A stretch of 64,000 nucleotides of DNA from Homarus americanus (GCF_018991925.1 NW_024735516.1:1601092-1665091), one strand, 5' to 3'; positions 37,785-50,640 are shown, counted from the first letter of the stretch. Made by a program: numbers and translations. The notes: generated by a model from the letters alone, not told the origin.

Positions 37785-38235
37785 CTCCCTCTCATGTACT
37801 CACCATCACTTATCGCTCTCCCCTCTCGTGTATTATATCCGTCTTACATACTCATCATCCCTCTCACTTCCCCTCTCATACTCATCACCACCACTCACAA
37901 GGTCACCTCCCCTCTCATATATGCTCAACTTCCCTCTCACATAACCATCTCCCCACTCATGAGCTCATATTCCCTCTCAAACACTTACATCCTCTCTCAA
38001 ACACTCACATCCCCTCCCAAGCATTCACATACCTCTCAAGCACTCACATCCACTCTTAAGCACTCCCATCTCCTCTCAAGCAATCACCTACCCTCTCAAG
38101 TGCTCACATCTCCTCTCAAGCACTCAAATCCCCTCTCAAGCACTCACTTACCATCTCAAGCACTCACACCCCCTCTCAAGCACTCACTTACCCTCTAAAG
38201 CACTCACATCCTGTCTCAAGCACTCGCATCCCCTC
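37785..38235. repeat. About 20-bp minisatellite, TCTCAAGCACTCACATCCCC core
   Basis: About 14 good 20-bp units from about 37960 to 38235, preceded by diverged CCCTCTCATACTCATCACC units. Plus-strand frames (Ser/Leu/His/Pro) are artefacts. Confidence 0.92.
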
Positions 38236-38249
38236 ACACACACACACAC

Positions 38250-39470
38250 GCGCATCTCCCTCTTGCCAGCATCCCTGAATAATCTGCATTCATTCTCTTC
38301 TCGAAATCAAGAATCAAAATTTTAGGGCCAATTAACCTGTGTGGTGTCAAGCATGAGGTTTATGGCATTAATGACCAACTAGGAAATCCACAACACATTC
38401 CTCGTCGATTTACAGGTCAACTACTTCACACTCCCAGCAGCCACCTGATTACTCTCGACACTTCACTATGCTCACAAATGGATTCACATTAACAGTTGTC
38501 AGGTTAAATAAGCAGAGCAGGAAGGGTGTTATACCTGTATGCCAACATGGTAGGAATGACAGCGAAAAAAATTCTTAATTAGCTATATATAATGTGAAGT
38601 ATATCCCTATATTTTTTATGAATATTAATCGACTATTTGTTTTATCTCACATACTATTATCAGTTTAAATTACCCTGTTTCAAATCTACCTTCGCTTTTT
38701 ATTTGTTTGTTAAAGAAGTGCAGTAATCAACACAAAATGCAAGACATACACATGAACAGCCCCCCCATACATCCACTTTTTCATATCCTCAGGTTACTGT
38801 AGTGGATATAAAGTAAATCAGTATAATCCACAATGATAATAGCTCTCCTCAGCAATTCCTACTGTCCACATACTGAGTGGGTCGTCTGGTTCCTTCACTT
38901 TTACATTACCACATAGGTAATAATAACACTGTACACGACCCATAATCCTTACTCGAGCATTATCTAAAAAAAAAAAAAAATGTCTCTCTCTCCTTCACTG
39001 ATTTACTTTACATAAACTACCCATCCGTGTTATCGTGTCTCAGTTGGACTCCACATCACCTATTCTCATATCCCTTCCATCCCTGAAGCCAGGTAATATC
39101 ACACATCAATGAAGCTCTCCCTCACGTATTTCACACCTCCATTCACTACTGCCATCATAAGAACCTAGAGTATCCAGTGAGCCTCTGTGTTCCTAAAAAA
39201 CAAAGAAACATTTGCTATGTCCACGAAGAATTGATACATAATTTACAATACCATATAATTTTTTCTTCGTTTATAAGCATCTCATTGCCACCTTCCAAAG
39301 CACAAATTTCTTTTAAATAACTCCCTCTTCCTTACCATAACCTTCCTTGTTCCCTACCGTAACCATACATATTCTTCACATATTTTCTTACATATAACCA
39401 TACACATTCTTCATATACACCCCACCATACATTCACTCATATCATCGTTTAAATTTATTCACTTTCTAAT
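38250..39470. other. Anonymous sequence
   Basis: 1.2 kb of unique-looking AT-rich DNA with no coding or transposon signature. A-run at about 38967-38980. Confidence 0.45.
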
Positions 39471-39476
39471 CTAATA

Positions 39477-39478
39477 TT

Positions 39479-39526
<48 letters not shown>
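39477..39526. repeat. (TTTC)n microsatellite
   Basis: About 12 TTTC units. Confidence 0.97.
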
Positions 39527-39528
<2 letters not shown>

Positions 39529-39785
39529 TAAACCATCCAGTCTATACACTCCTACCTATCTATGTGACAGCCTCAAGTATAACCTTCTTCAAATATTACC
39601 ATGACACGTTTAACACAATCTGTTCAATGTCTCAATATTTGTATCTGAACCGACTTCTTTCAAAATTTAGTTTAAATTTCCATTTTTCATTTCCTTGAAC
39701 TTTTTGCATGTTGGTTTCTCATCTACACATTTTGTTATATCTTTCTATGTCTCTTATTCTACCTTGTACGCTATCAACATGTGAT

Positions 39786-40148
39786 CTGTTAAAACCTTTG
39801 CTGATAAAACCTTTGCTAATAAAACCTTTGCTGTTAAAACCTTTGCTGTTAAAACCTTTGCTGTTAAAACCTTTGCTGGTAAAACCTTTACTCATAAAAC
39901 CTTTGCTGTTAAAACCTTTGCTAATAAAACCTTTGCTAATAAAACCTTTGCTGTTAAAACCTTTGCTGTTAAAACCTTTGCTGTTAAAACCTTTGCTGAT
40001 AAAACCTTTGCTGATAAAACCTTTGCTGATAAAACCTTTGCTGTTAAAACCTTTGCTGTTAAAACCTTTGCTGTTAAAACATTCGTTGCTAAAACCTTCG
40101 TTGTTAAAACCTCTGTTGCTAAAACCTTTACTGTTAAAAACTTTGCTG
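39786..40148. repeat. 15-bp minisatellite, AAAACCTTTGCTGTT core, about 24 units
   Basis: Units vary mainly at the last three bases (GTT, GAT, AAT, GGT). Since 15 is divisible by 3, both strands carry 150-170 codon open frames (Lys-Pro-Leu-Leu-x plus strand, Ser-Lys-Gly-Phe-x minus strand). The rightmost units diverge (CGTTGCT). Confidence 0.98.
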
Positions 40149-40149
40149 C

Positions 40150-41065
40150 ACCTCTTTTGTTGATTTATTAGACGTAGGTGTTCACAATATTTATACTTAT
40201 TGACACACACACAGTTCACATACACCTTACTCCAACCTCATCATCTTTAGGAACTCCACAATTACCTGTCACTCTATCCTCCAATCCATCATCTATCGAC
40301 TCATTCATGTCTCCAGTCACAATCAATCTTTCTTATTTATTTACACATTGAATTTTTCTTCTGTTGTTCTGCCCCCCAAAAATAATTCTACTTGGCCAAA
40401 CTACCAAGTAAACCTGAACCTCAACACCATTCTCTTCATCCTCCCAAAAATCGTATTATGTATTTTTTTTATTTTGACATGTTGGCTGTGGATCCAAGTG
40501 GCTCTTTCTGAAAACATCCACCACTTCCATTCTCTAGAAATACCTTATAACTTTAACCTAATCTGTAATATTTAAATCATCTCATACTTTTCTATTAGCG
40601 TTGACGTATTTATAATATTAACTCCGCTTATAATTTTCTATTAACAAAATTCATAACATCAGATTATTTTAAGATTTACTATAAACTCAATCAAAATTAC
40701 ACTAATATTAACCATAAAAACTAATCTCTTTAAAGCATTACATTAACCAATATTTTCTTTTCAAACATTAATTTAATAAAAAGAAATTTTCCATTATATA
40801 TTAATTATTCGATTTAATCACCACGAACCATGTTTACGTTTCATACGATCAGGAAAATGTAACCTTAACTTACCGGCCCAAAACCAATTAACTACCCTGG
40901 TAGACGATAAACAAAGGATTGCAATACGATTATATATACATCATATCATACTCATAATAACGATAATTGGATGGAAAATCAAAGGCGATATTCACAGGGT
41001 TAATAAACTGTAAACTGACTAGAATATTAAGGTGTGTTCCATGGATATATTTGTATTGCATCTGC
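40150..41065. other. Anonymous AT-rich sequence
   Basis: No gene or element recognised. Confidence 0.45.
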
Positions 41066-41070
41066 CTTAA

Positions 41071-41284
41071 ACAACAATGACGGATGACCTTTCTTAAAAC
41101 AACAATGACGGATGACCTTTCTTAAAACAACAATGACGGATGACCTTTCTTAAAACAACATTGACGGATGACCTTTCTTAAAACAACAATGACGGATGAC
41201 CTTTCTTAAAACAACAATGACGGATGACCTTTCTTAAAACAACAATGACGGATGACCTTTCTTAAAACAACAATGACGGATAAA
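41071..41284. repeat. 28-bp minisatellite, about 7.6 units
   Basis: Unit ACAACAATGACGGATGACCT plus TTCTTAAA, nearly identical in all copies, the last one partial. Each unit carries TGACCT (AGGTCA on the minus strand). Confidence 0.98.
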
Positions 41285-41560
41285 TTATAAGCATCCATAT
41301 ACATAATTAAGAAAATGAACTTCACTTACAATATATAAACAAATATCTTCACTAGACACTGTATAAAACATTTAAACAGCTGTAGAAGATAAAAAAAAAG
41401 TATTTATTTTATACACCTGGGATAGATATACCGCCTTAATTAACATTGTGACAGGTAAATTTCCTTTAAGTAACTTTGATAAACTCTCCATAAACTCGTG
41501 AATAATTACCTTAACAAACTTGATAAAATGTGTTATTACGAGCTGGATAATTGTGTATGT

Positions 41561-41730
41561 AACGTAACAGTGATATTAGTGTTTTATGTAGCAGTGATTT
41601 GAGCCTTTTATGTAGCAGTGATAGAAGCCTTTTATGTAGCAGTGATTAAATGTTTTTGGAGCAGTGATAGAAGCATTTATTGTAGCAGTGATAGAAGCGT
41701 TTTATGTAGCAGTGATAGAAGCGTATCGTG
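41561..41730. repeat. About 24-bp minisatellite, TTTTATGTAGCAGTGATAGA core
   Basis: Seven imperfect units, directly followed by the 45-bp array. Confidence 0.9.
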
Positions 41731-41734
41731 GTAA

Positions 41735-42675
41735 GGCTCGAATGTATTCGTAATTGAAGCTCTAATGTATCATGGTAAGACTCTAATGTATTTGTAATTG
41801 AAGCTCTAATGTATCCGTGGCAAGGCTCTAATGTATTTGTAATTGAAGCTCTAATGTATCATGGTAAGACTCTAATGTATTTGTAATTGAAGCTCTAATG
41901 TATCCGTGGCAAGGCTCTAATGTACAGTATTTGTAATTGAAGCTCTAATGTATCCGTGGCAAGGCTCTAATTTATTTGTAATTGAAGCTCTAATGTATCC
42001 GTGGCAAGGCTCTAATGTACAGTATTTGTAATTGAAGCTCTAATGTATCCGTGGCAAGGCTCTAATGTATTTGTAATTGAAGCTCTAATGTATCCGTGGC
42101 AAGGCTCTAATGTACAGTATTTGTAATTGAAGCTCTAATGTATCCGTGGCAAGGCTCTAATTTATTTGTAATTGAAGCTCTAATGTATCCGTAAGGCTCT
42201 AATGTACAGTATTTGTAATTGAAGCTCTAATGTATCCGTGGCAAGGCTCTAATGTATTTGTAATTGAAGCTCTAATGTATCCGTGGCAAGGCTCTAATGT
42301 ATTTGTAATTGAAGCTCTAATGTATCCGTGGCAAGGCTCTAATGTATTTGTAATTGAAGCTCTAATGTATCCGTGGCAAGGCTCTAATGTATTTGTAATT
42401 GAAGCTCTAATGTATCCGTGGCAAGGCTCTAATTTATTTGTAATTGAAGCTCTAATGTATCCGTGGCAAGGCTCTAATGTATTTCTAATTGAAGCTATAA
42501 TGTATCCGTGGTAAGGCTCTAATGTATTTGTAATTAAAGCTCTAATGTATCGTGGTAAGGCTCTAATGTATTTCTAATTGAAGCTATAATGTATCCGTGG
42601 TAAGGCTCTAATGTATTTGTGTATTAAAGCTCTAATGTATCGTGGTAAGGCTCTAAGCCCTAAGGTATCCGTGGT
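41735..42675. repeat. 45-bp minisatellite with higher-order structure, about 20 units
   Basis: The basic unit is AAGGCTCTAATGTATTTGTA followed by ATTGAAGCTCTAATGTATCC and GTGGC. Variants with ACAG inserted (50 bp) or TTTATT alternate with standard units in repeated order. A 15-codon frame repeats six times at 42230-42514 because 45 is divisible by 3; it is not a gene. Confidence 0.97.
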
Positions 42676-43145
42676 TAAACTTCATTTATAAAACGTGATG
42701 GAACTTTTTGTACTCACAGTGATTGAAGCTCGTCTCATAGCCATCATCTTGGTTGTCTGGTTGGCTGCCTCGCCTGATAGAGTTATCCCGGCTGATGAAG
42801 GCATAGTGCTTGCTTGCCTGTGAGATATGATGCAGTCTAATAACCTTATGGCTTGTGTCTCATGTCTAGGAGTTGTGGCTTGAGACTTGTGTCTTAATCT
42901 CTTGGAAATGCTACGAGACATGTCCACTGAGATATGCATGTTATAAAACAGGTTTAGTAAGGGATAACTCTGCCCACATACGAGACAAGTGTCCTAAAAG
43001 TTACTCTAGCAACAGAAATAACAACAGTTTATTTATTTATGGAGTTTGAATGTCCACAAAGCTTCAGGTATTGTAAGGTTCAGGTAGCTGCCTCACTGGT
43101 CTGTTAGTCTAAGAGATCCCGGCTCGAGCCTTCATTACAATAACA
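42676..43145. other. Anonymous sequence; possible tRNA-like SINE scrap near 43085-43140
   Basis: At 43085-43140 ACTGGTCTGTTAGTC and CCCGGCTCGAGCC resemble pol III A and B boxes of tRNA-derived SINEs, but no cloverleaf can be drawn. Otherwise nothing recognised. Confidence 0.3.
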
Positions 43146-43149
43146 GTGT

Positions 43150-43380
43150 TTGTTAGAAGCAGCAGCAGCAGGTGAAAGTGATTAACAGCAGATCAAAGCT
43201 ACTCGCGGCAGGTGTAACGGTAGTGACAGGTAGTTCCAGGCTCCAACAACAGCTACAGATTACCAACAGCAGCTACTGTTCCTAAACGGCAGCTACAGTT
43301 CATCAACGGCAGCTACAAGTCATCAAAGGAAGATACAGGTTATCAACGGCAGCTAGTTCATCAACGGAAATTTTGTAGCC
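43150..43380. repeat. Degenerate 20-bp repeat, ATCAACGGCAGCTACAGTTC core (left part)
   Basis: Several diverged units (CAACGGCAGCTACAAGTCAT). The same units resume at 44335 beyond the hAT fossil. Confidence 0.8.
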
Positions 43381-43519
43381 GAGTCTCGGTATGACTAATT
43401 GGTGGTTCCTTTGTGTATGTTACGATGAATGTTAATGTGAAAATATTCGATTCTATTAACTATGTGTTTACCCAAATCCTCACCAGTGTCTTGGAGTTAT
43501 AGGTTTAAGTGTGTCATAG

Positions 43520-44143
<624 letters not shown>

Positions 44144-44159
44144 TGACATAGAGAACACG

Positions 44160-44330
44160 CTGACATTATTGACACGTTTTCTCTATAGGGCATTGTGACA
44201 AGATGATGGGGTGCACGTTAGTAGTTTATACTACAAGTGGGAACTGAAGGTGGAATTGTCTCTCCACTTCACCTTCTCCTCAGTGATGTGTTGTACAGTG
44301 GCTACACGACAGTGCTCTCTGATATAACTG
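44160..44330. other. Short unique spacer
   Basis: Nothing recognised between the hAT fossil and the resumed 20-bp repeat. Confidence 0.4.
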
Positions 44331-44334
44331 TTAC

Positions 44335-44650
44335 AGCAGCTACAGTTCATCAACAGAGACTGGGTCAAGTGGGTCATCAACTTTCAGCTACAGGCCACCA
44401 ACGGCAGCTACAGTTCAAAGGCTACAAGTAATGGTTATCAACGGCAGCTACAAGCTATCAGGGCCAATTACAAGTCATCGATTGATACTTACAATTCATC
44501 AATGGTATTAGCGCAATATCATCGATAAGACAAAATTACTTGATCCGGTAACCATGAGGCATCAACGGCAACAGCAGCCCATCAAGGAAAGCACTCGGCT
44601 CACAAATGAAACATATATCATCAACTGCAGTTAAACTTTATCAAAGGCCG
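44335..44650. repeat. Degenerate 20-bp repeat, ATCAACGGCAGCTACAGTTC core (right part)
   Basis: Continuation of the array at 43150-43380 after the hAT insertion. It grades into the better-preserved 20-bp array downstream. Confidence 0.8.
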
Positions 44651-44654
44651 CTGT

Positions 44655-45235
44655 GAGTCATCAAGAACAGATATAACTCATCAAGAGCGTAAGTCATCAA
44701 GAACAAGCGTAAGTCATCAAGAACAGGCGTAAGTCATCAAGAACAGGCGTAAGTCATCAAGAACATGCGTAAGTCATCAATAACAGGTATAAGCCATCAA
44801 GAACAGGCGTAAGTCATAAATAATAGGTGTAAGTCATCAATAACAGGTTTAAGTCATCATGAACAGGTGTAAGTCATCAATAACAGGTATAAGCCATCAA
44901 GAACAGGCGTAAATCATCAAGAACATGCGTAAGTCATCAAGAACAGGTATAAGCCATCAAGAACATGCGTAAATCATCAAGAACATGCGTAAGTCATCAA
45001 GAACAGGCGTAAGTCATCAAGAACAGGCGTAAGTCATCAAGAACAGGCGTAAGTCATCAAAAACATGCGTAAGTCATCAATAACAGGTATAAGCCATCAA
45101 GAACAGGCGAAAGTCATAAATAATAGGTGTAAGTCATCAAGAACAGGTATAACTCATCAAGAACAGGTATAACTTATCAAGAGCAGGTATAATTCATCAA
45201 GAACAGGTGTAAGTCATCAAGAACAGGTATGTCAT
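44655..45235. repeat. 20-bp minisatellite, TAAGTCATCAAGAACAGGCG core, about 29 units
   Basis: Units differ at AACAGGCG/AACATGCG/AACAGGTAT and GTCATC/GCCATC. Shared CATCAA suggests common origin with the preceding degenerate array. Confidence 0.97.
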
Positions 45236-45239
45236 CAGT

Positions 45240-45430
45240 GTCAGATTGGCAGGCAGGTAGTCTAATAGAGGTTGATTGGCTAGGTAAGTTAGAGTGGCCA
45301 GGTAAGCTATAGTGTGGTCAGGTAAGCTGTAGTGTGGTCAGGTAGTAAATAGAATGGCCAGGCAAGTTATAGAGTGGCCAAATAAGCTACAATGGGGACA
45401 GGTAAGCTGGAAAAAGGAGGTTGTCTATCA
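45240..45430. repeat. About 20-bp degenerate repeat, GTGGTCAGGTAAGCTATAGT core
   Basis: Six to eight diverged units. Confidence 0.8.
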
Positions 45431-46555
45431 GAGAGTCAATTAGGCAGGCAGGTAAACAAGCTGGCAAGCAAGAAAGCAAGTTGACAAATGAACCATCTAG
45501 CAGGCTATCGGGCAAGAGAGAAGCAGGTTAGTGTATCATGGGAGCAGACTGGTGTGCAGGTAAGCAGGAAGACAAGTGAGAATGTACTTAAATTCATCAT
45601 ACCGTAATACTATTTACCAGTCAGCCTAGAAACCTCCTTGATACCTTACCTTATTCTCCCTGCCAAGTTTGTTTACTTATTTACCTAGCCTGGTTACCTG
45701 ATTGTTTCTTGGATAACGTGAAGATTAGCCTAGTTCTCAGTTTTTTCTCCCCAGCTAACCCCTATGCCTATGAGCCCTCCTAATAGCCAATCTGTTTCCC
45801 TACTAGTGTTCATCACACCGCTTACGTGTCTACAGTATACTTCTTAGCCTACCTGTTTACCAGCTCCAACCGTTTAGCTAAACTAATAGCTTACATGTAA
45901 ACCCTTCATCTCTTACTTAAGTTTACCTGACAAACTACACGCAGTCACCACACTACACTCTGCAAGAAACGCAACCCTGTTAGAGAAGATGTCAACACAC
46001 CCAAGCCTAACTCGGCATGACAGTAAACAAACACCGTACCAAGTTGAGACGACCGAGTAAACTAACTTGGGGGAATTGGTGGTGCCTAAGTTGGAACACG
46101 AATGGGGAATCTCGTGACGCAGTGTTCAGACGCCTATTAAAGTTGGATTTCTGGCGGCAGCAGCGAATTCCAAACTAATGAAAGGGGTTAAATTGTGTCC
46201 AATGTGGAGGATTGAATATTGTTGTTCCCTCACTGATATCTGCAGTGCGGTTACGTTTCTCTGATTTGATGATAAATGCACAGAGAAGATGATGACCTTT
46301 TGATCTAATTAGATACATGTTTATTGTAAATATAATTATATTTGTGTGGAGAGAGAAGAAAAAAAATGAGAGAAGTACGAAGGAAAATAGAACGGTAGGT
46401 GGATGAGAGGAAAGGAGAGAGAGAGAGACGGAATGGAGAAGAGAGAGGGGGGCCGAAAGGTAGGGGTAAGGATGAGGAAAATGAAAAATACATTGGATTT
46501 GATAAACATTCACGATATTTCCTCCTGATATTATTCTTTTAATTAATTATCCACC
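45431..46555. other. Anonymous sequence
   Basis: Loose GCAGGTAAGCAAGC repeats to about 45580, then unique sequence. A purine-rich stretch at about 46345-46490. No gene recognised. Confidence 0.45.
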
Positions 46556-46898
46556 TTACACCATCTCATCACCATACTTCATGTTATCTCGCCTGATCTA
46601 AGGATATTTCATTTCATCCTAAATCACCATGGCATTCCAAGAAAATACCATATACACCATACCACATTATGCCTCACCATACTATACTGTATGTATCATC
46701 ACCACACCACGGTATCATATTTCATAAAATTACACGTTACTTCATATTGTGCAAAAATCACACCATACATCACACTGACAGACTCCAATATGCATCATAT
46801 CAAACTGTATCTCATTACATAACACCATACTTCACTATACGACATTGCACCTAACCAAGTACTTTTTCATTTATGGATTACTAAACTACACTATACCG
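46556..46898. repeat. Degenerate CACCATAC-type repeat
   Basis: Irregular returns to ACACCATAC/TCACCATAC, low in G. Confidence 0.6.
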
Positions 46899-47260
46899 CA
46901 CTACACATGAGCACCACTACACCTGAGCACCACTACACCTGACCATCTATACACCTGAGCATCACTACACCTGAGCATCACTACACCTGGGCACCACTAC
47001 ACCTGACCATCTATACACCTGAGCATCACTACACCTGAGCATCACTACACCTGGGCACCACTACACCTGACCATCTATACACCTGAGCATCACTACACCT
47101 GAGCATCACTACACCTGGGCACCACTAAACCTGAGCACCACTACACCTGAGCACCACTACACCTGACCATCATTACACCTGACCATCACTACACCTGAGC
47201 ATCACTACACCTGGACACCACTACACATGAGCATCATTACACCTGACCATCACTGCACGG
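46899..47260. repeat. 16-bp minisatellite, CACTACACCTGAGCAT core, with 64-bp higher order
   Basis: About 22 units of 16 bp. Between about 46941 and 47132 a block of four units (64 bp, containing ACCATCTATACACCTG) is repeated three times almost exactly. Confidence 0.96.
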
Positions 47261-47640
47261 CGCTTCACTACACAAAATCTTACAATGTAATACCACACCA
47301 CAGAAAGCTTCACCAAATCTTATTGTACCATACAATACCATAAAACACCATACAACTTAATACAACATCATATTACACAATACAACATCCGATCTCACTG
47401 CACTAAATCATAACACCATAACTTACCTACCCACACCTTCTAAAATAGCACTTTACATTACGCCATGCATCACCATAACTTACCTTTAAAAACCTTATGA
47501 AAATATTTCTCACGATATCAAATTATACAATACCGTATCACAACACACATCACCCTACCGAATCATATAACACCACGCATCACCATATCACACTGTACAG
47601 CGCCCTACAATACCAAATATCATAAATACATCACAAAACT
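47261..47640. repeat. Degenerate CACCATA/AATACCA repeat
   Basis: Diverged continuation of the same style as the sequence left of the 16-bp array. Confidence 0.6.
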
Positions 47641-48150
47641 ATGATACACCATATTTCCTGTACCCAAATTATTCTCAACAAACAATACACCAAACTATAC
47701 AATAGTAAAGCTAACAAAATAACACAAATAGAATTACGAGCATAGTTGAGTTGACAGATTCTCGTAAATTTTTTTACCCATAACAGTGACTCCAAAATAG
47801 TTTGATAAAAACGGGAATCTGAGCAGTAACACAATGGTGTGAGTTTAGTCCTGGTTTTCAGAATTTTTTTGAGTGTATTTGTGCACACAGGGAATCAGTG
47901 GCTGAGTAAGAAAGGTATAAGGAACTCCTGAACTAGTTGGAAGCTGTTGAACTGTTGTGAGGTTTTGTACATTGTCGTATTTAGTAGACAAATATCTCTG
48001 GCACGAGACCCACCACTCCTGGCCGGGGGTGAGGAGTGCTCTCGCGTTAACTTGAGAAAATCCCCAGTTAGCTGACGTCATTCTGGCGTAATGGCCTGTG
48101 TTGCCATAACAGTCGTGTAGTCCCTGGCGCTTCGATTGTATAAAATCCTT
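47641..48150. other. Anonymous sequence; right half probably LINE 5' leader
   Basis: From about 48000 the sequence becomes less AT-rich, with TGACGTCA at about 48074 and TATAAAATCC at about 48139, directly before the LINE ORF1 start. No coding evidence. Confidence 0.4.
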
Positions 48151-48152
48151 CC

Positions 48153-49480
48153 ATGGATATAGCAAAAAACACTCTGGATCTGATGGCGACTTTCCAAACA
48201 GAAGTGAATGAGAATGAAATAAACACTACTAAGACTACTAGAGATGCTGTAAAGACAAAAACGGAGAAACAAGGTACTAAACTGGCCTCCTGGGATCACA
48301 TGGACTACTAATGTCACCAGTTCTGGTAAGCGCGCCAACTACCACATTTCCGGCAGTAATTCTGACTCAGACACCCATCACCAACAAGCAAAAATCATTA
48401 AAATCAAAGATAATTTATCAATTTAATTACCGAGGGGTGAAATTACTCCCTAAGACCCTGCCTAGTGGAGCAACAAGTAGTGGGGTGAATACTGAAACCC
48501 CTGAAGACTGGCCTACCCTGGGTCCACCCAAGTCCACCGGGCGGCTCAAGGCAACATCATCCGAGTTCATCTCCTGCAACACTAGCTTACACCCCTCGTG
48601 ATAAATATGTCAAGCTTGTTTACTCTGAAAACCTATCAATTTACACCTACTGAAGTCCGTCGCACCAATATGTTGGACCCGACACTGGGTAAAGTCCAGA
48701 CCTCATCGCCGCAATCTCAGGCTGCCTACATCGCTTGAAACAGGAAAGATTATTATCAACGCAGTCGTCGTCGGTGAATAATTGGCCTGCCAAATAAAAA
48801 TGGCTACATGAATACCTGGGGACATTAAGTTGGCCTGTGAGCTCCTGGACTGTTTCGAACCCAACGTTTCATAAAAAATGGCCAGCCGTTCAACAGAAAT
48901 GTTATCCTTTGGGAAGGAACTGAACATCTCCCGTTCTTTCATCAATTTGACTGTCTCCCCTGTCTCCCACCATGCCAACTCACCCTCAGGGATCCCAAAC
49001 CTGTCTCCTGTTTCAGATGCTGGGGAAATCACATATATCAACTCACTGCAGGAGACAAGACCTATGCGGCTGGTGTTCGGGGTCTCATGACTATTTTGTG
49101 TGAACTCCGATTGGCCACGGGCTCCAAGTCAACCTCAGACATTCCGAACAACGACGAGCCTCCTGATACGACGAAATGGAAGTGTCCCGCTGTGGTAATG
49201 TGGGGGAAAATGTCTGGCATGGCTGTACCATATTATGTCTTGCAGGTCTAACTAAGCCCCCGGACCCTCCATATATCCTCCACCCCAGCCTCACTCACCA
49301 CTGATAAGATCCATATTCAACTTCTTAAGGAAGAAATCGCTTCACTAAACACACAGATGACGGACCTTAACAAGGCAAAACTGAATCGGCCTTTCGACAG
49401 AAAGAGGAAGCAGAAGAGCAGCTCTAAGAAGGACAGACATGACCGAGAACGGCTGATCAAGATGGAGAAATGGAAATAAA
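48153..49480 (+). pseudogene. Decayed LINE ORF1 (nucleic-acid-binding protein)
   Basis: An ATG in good context (TTCCATGG, 48153) opens a frame starting MDIAKNTLDLMATFQ that stops at 48309-48311. The sequence goes on in other frames: PKTLPSGATSSGVNT (about 48460), GTEHLPFFHQFDCLP, then VSCFRCWGNHI (about 49005), which looks like the start of a zinc knuckle. A helical stretch LLKEEIASLNTQMTDLNKAK and a Lys/Arg-rich end (NRPFDRKRKQKSSSKKDRHD) follow, to a stop at 49477-49479. That composition fits a LINE ORF1 product. At least three frame changes are needed to read it. Confidence 0.6.
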
Positions 49481-49739
49481 CAATTCCCACGAGAACGAGC
49501 TGAGGAAGTAAGTCATGATCATGGTGAACAGAAACTTGAGCTGGGAAAAAAGAAACATCTGCTCGAAAAATTTTACGAAATGATCACTTGCCAACCTGAA
49601 TTCCTTTGCCATCACTTTGCCAATTACGCTACTGCTACCGACTCTCCCATCGGAAAGTCTGCCAAGATCCCAACTCATTCAATAGGACGCCAATCCGGTC
49701 CTCTTGAACAACTACAAAAAAATAATTCACAATAAACAA

Positions 49740-50340
49740 TCGGCAAAGACATTTCACTCTTCTTAATCTTGTGCAGCTCACGTTACGTCCACACCATAAC
49801 ACGGACGTCGTTCTTCTACAAGAACTGTTTGTGAGAGGCTTCCAGTTTCACACCTCTAAACTTCTTCCTGAACATATCATGTACTTCTCACCCATTCAAA
49901 ATTACCCCATAATCTACATCAAACAGTCCCGACAGCACAAACTCAACGTGGCAGTCAGTCACATTCATCTTTCCAATTTCTATGGTGACTGACAAACCAT
50001 AAACCTGAACATCCCCAAACCTCACTAAGTCAATAGTATACATGAGCTATTTCAATGCTCATCATCCTGATCTTCACGATCTCCTTGGCAGAAACAACCT
50101 TAATGGGACACGTTTAGTACACTTCGTCGATATCTTCGGCATTATTAACCACAATCCACAGAGGCCGACACATACTAGGGTGGGACGCTCTACCACCCAC
50201 TACAATAAGTGCTGGTCTTATCAGTGACAGGTTGAGGCATGCCTTGTGCTTAATCTCAGATCACATCACCATCACCGTTTCGTACTTGGTTCCCAAAGAA
50301 GCCACGTATGGAGATACGTCGGCCATGTTATCTTGTGCCT
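49740..50340 (+). pseudogene. Decayed LINE ORF2, AP-endonuclease domain only
   Basis: The frame at about 49786-49990 carries NTDVVLLQELFVRGFQFHTS, the DxxxLQE catalytic motif of LINE endonucleases with the Glu kept. At about 50045 FNAHHPDLHDLL follows, where DFNxHH is usual and the Asp before FNA is now Tyr. Then come RLVHFVDIFGIINHNPQRPT and HTRVGR, and at about 50255 SDHITITVSYLV gives the SDH motif. Stops and frameshifts separate the pieces. RT is absent. Together with ORF1 upstream, this is the 5' half of one LINE. Confidence 0.7.
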
Positions 50341-50449
50341 GACCATAATGTTGAAACGTTCGTCAGATATATGACAGCAAGGTAAAGATCATACGAGCCA
50401 TAGTCTGTCACCACAGTTCTCTATAACTGCTGCTGGACGAGGTGAGGCC

Positions 50450-50640
50450 TGCCCTCATTGACTGCTACACCTTGAGGGTGGGTGGGTTACCATAGAGGCC
50501 TATATAAATTCAAATGGAATTGCATTCTGCACCCTCTCGTCCATGGCAGGAACTCGAACTGGGGATGCTGTTGGAATCATTTTGTCATGACTTGCGCTCA
50601 GTGGGGTTAGAGAGGTGGGGTAGGGGGTTGGGGTGATTCC
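50450..50640 (-). mobile_element. Possible tRNA-derived SINE, minus strand
   Basis: On the minus strand CTGAGCGCAAGTC (about 50588-50600) and AGTTCGAGTTCC (about 50548-50560) lie about 30 bp apart, like pol III A and B boxes of a tRNA-Leu/Ser-derived SINE head. A body with CCATGGACGAGAGGGTGCAG follows. No second copy exists in this window, and the tail is not evident. Confidence 0.4.

Noticed and set aside
39708..40225. 150-170 codon open frames on both strands
   Set aside because: The 15-bp tandem unit is a multiple of 3, so every frame without a stop in one unit stays open; the flanks do not support a gene.
42230..42514. 94-codon frame with six 15-residue repeats
   Set aside because: By-product of the 45-bp minisatellite; the frame breaks where unit length changes to 50 bp.
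43085..43140. tRNA gene
   Set aside because: GGCTCGAGCC and TGGTCTGTTAGTC resemble pol III boxes but no cloverleaf forms; at best a SINE scrap.
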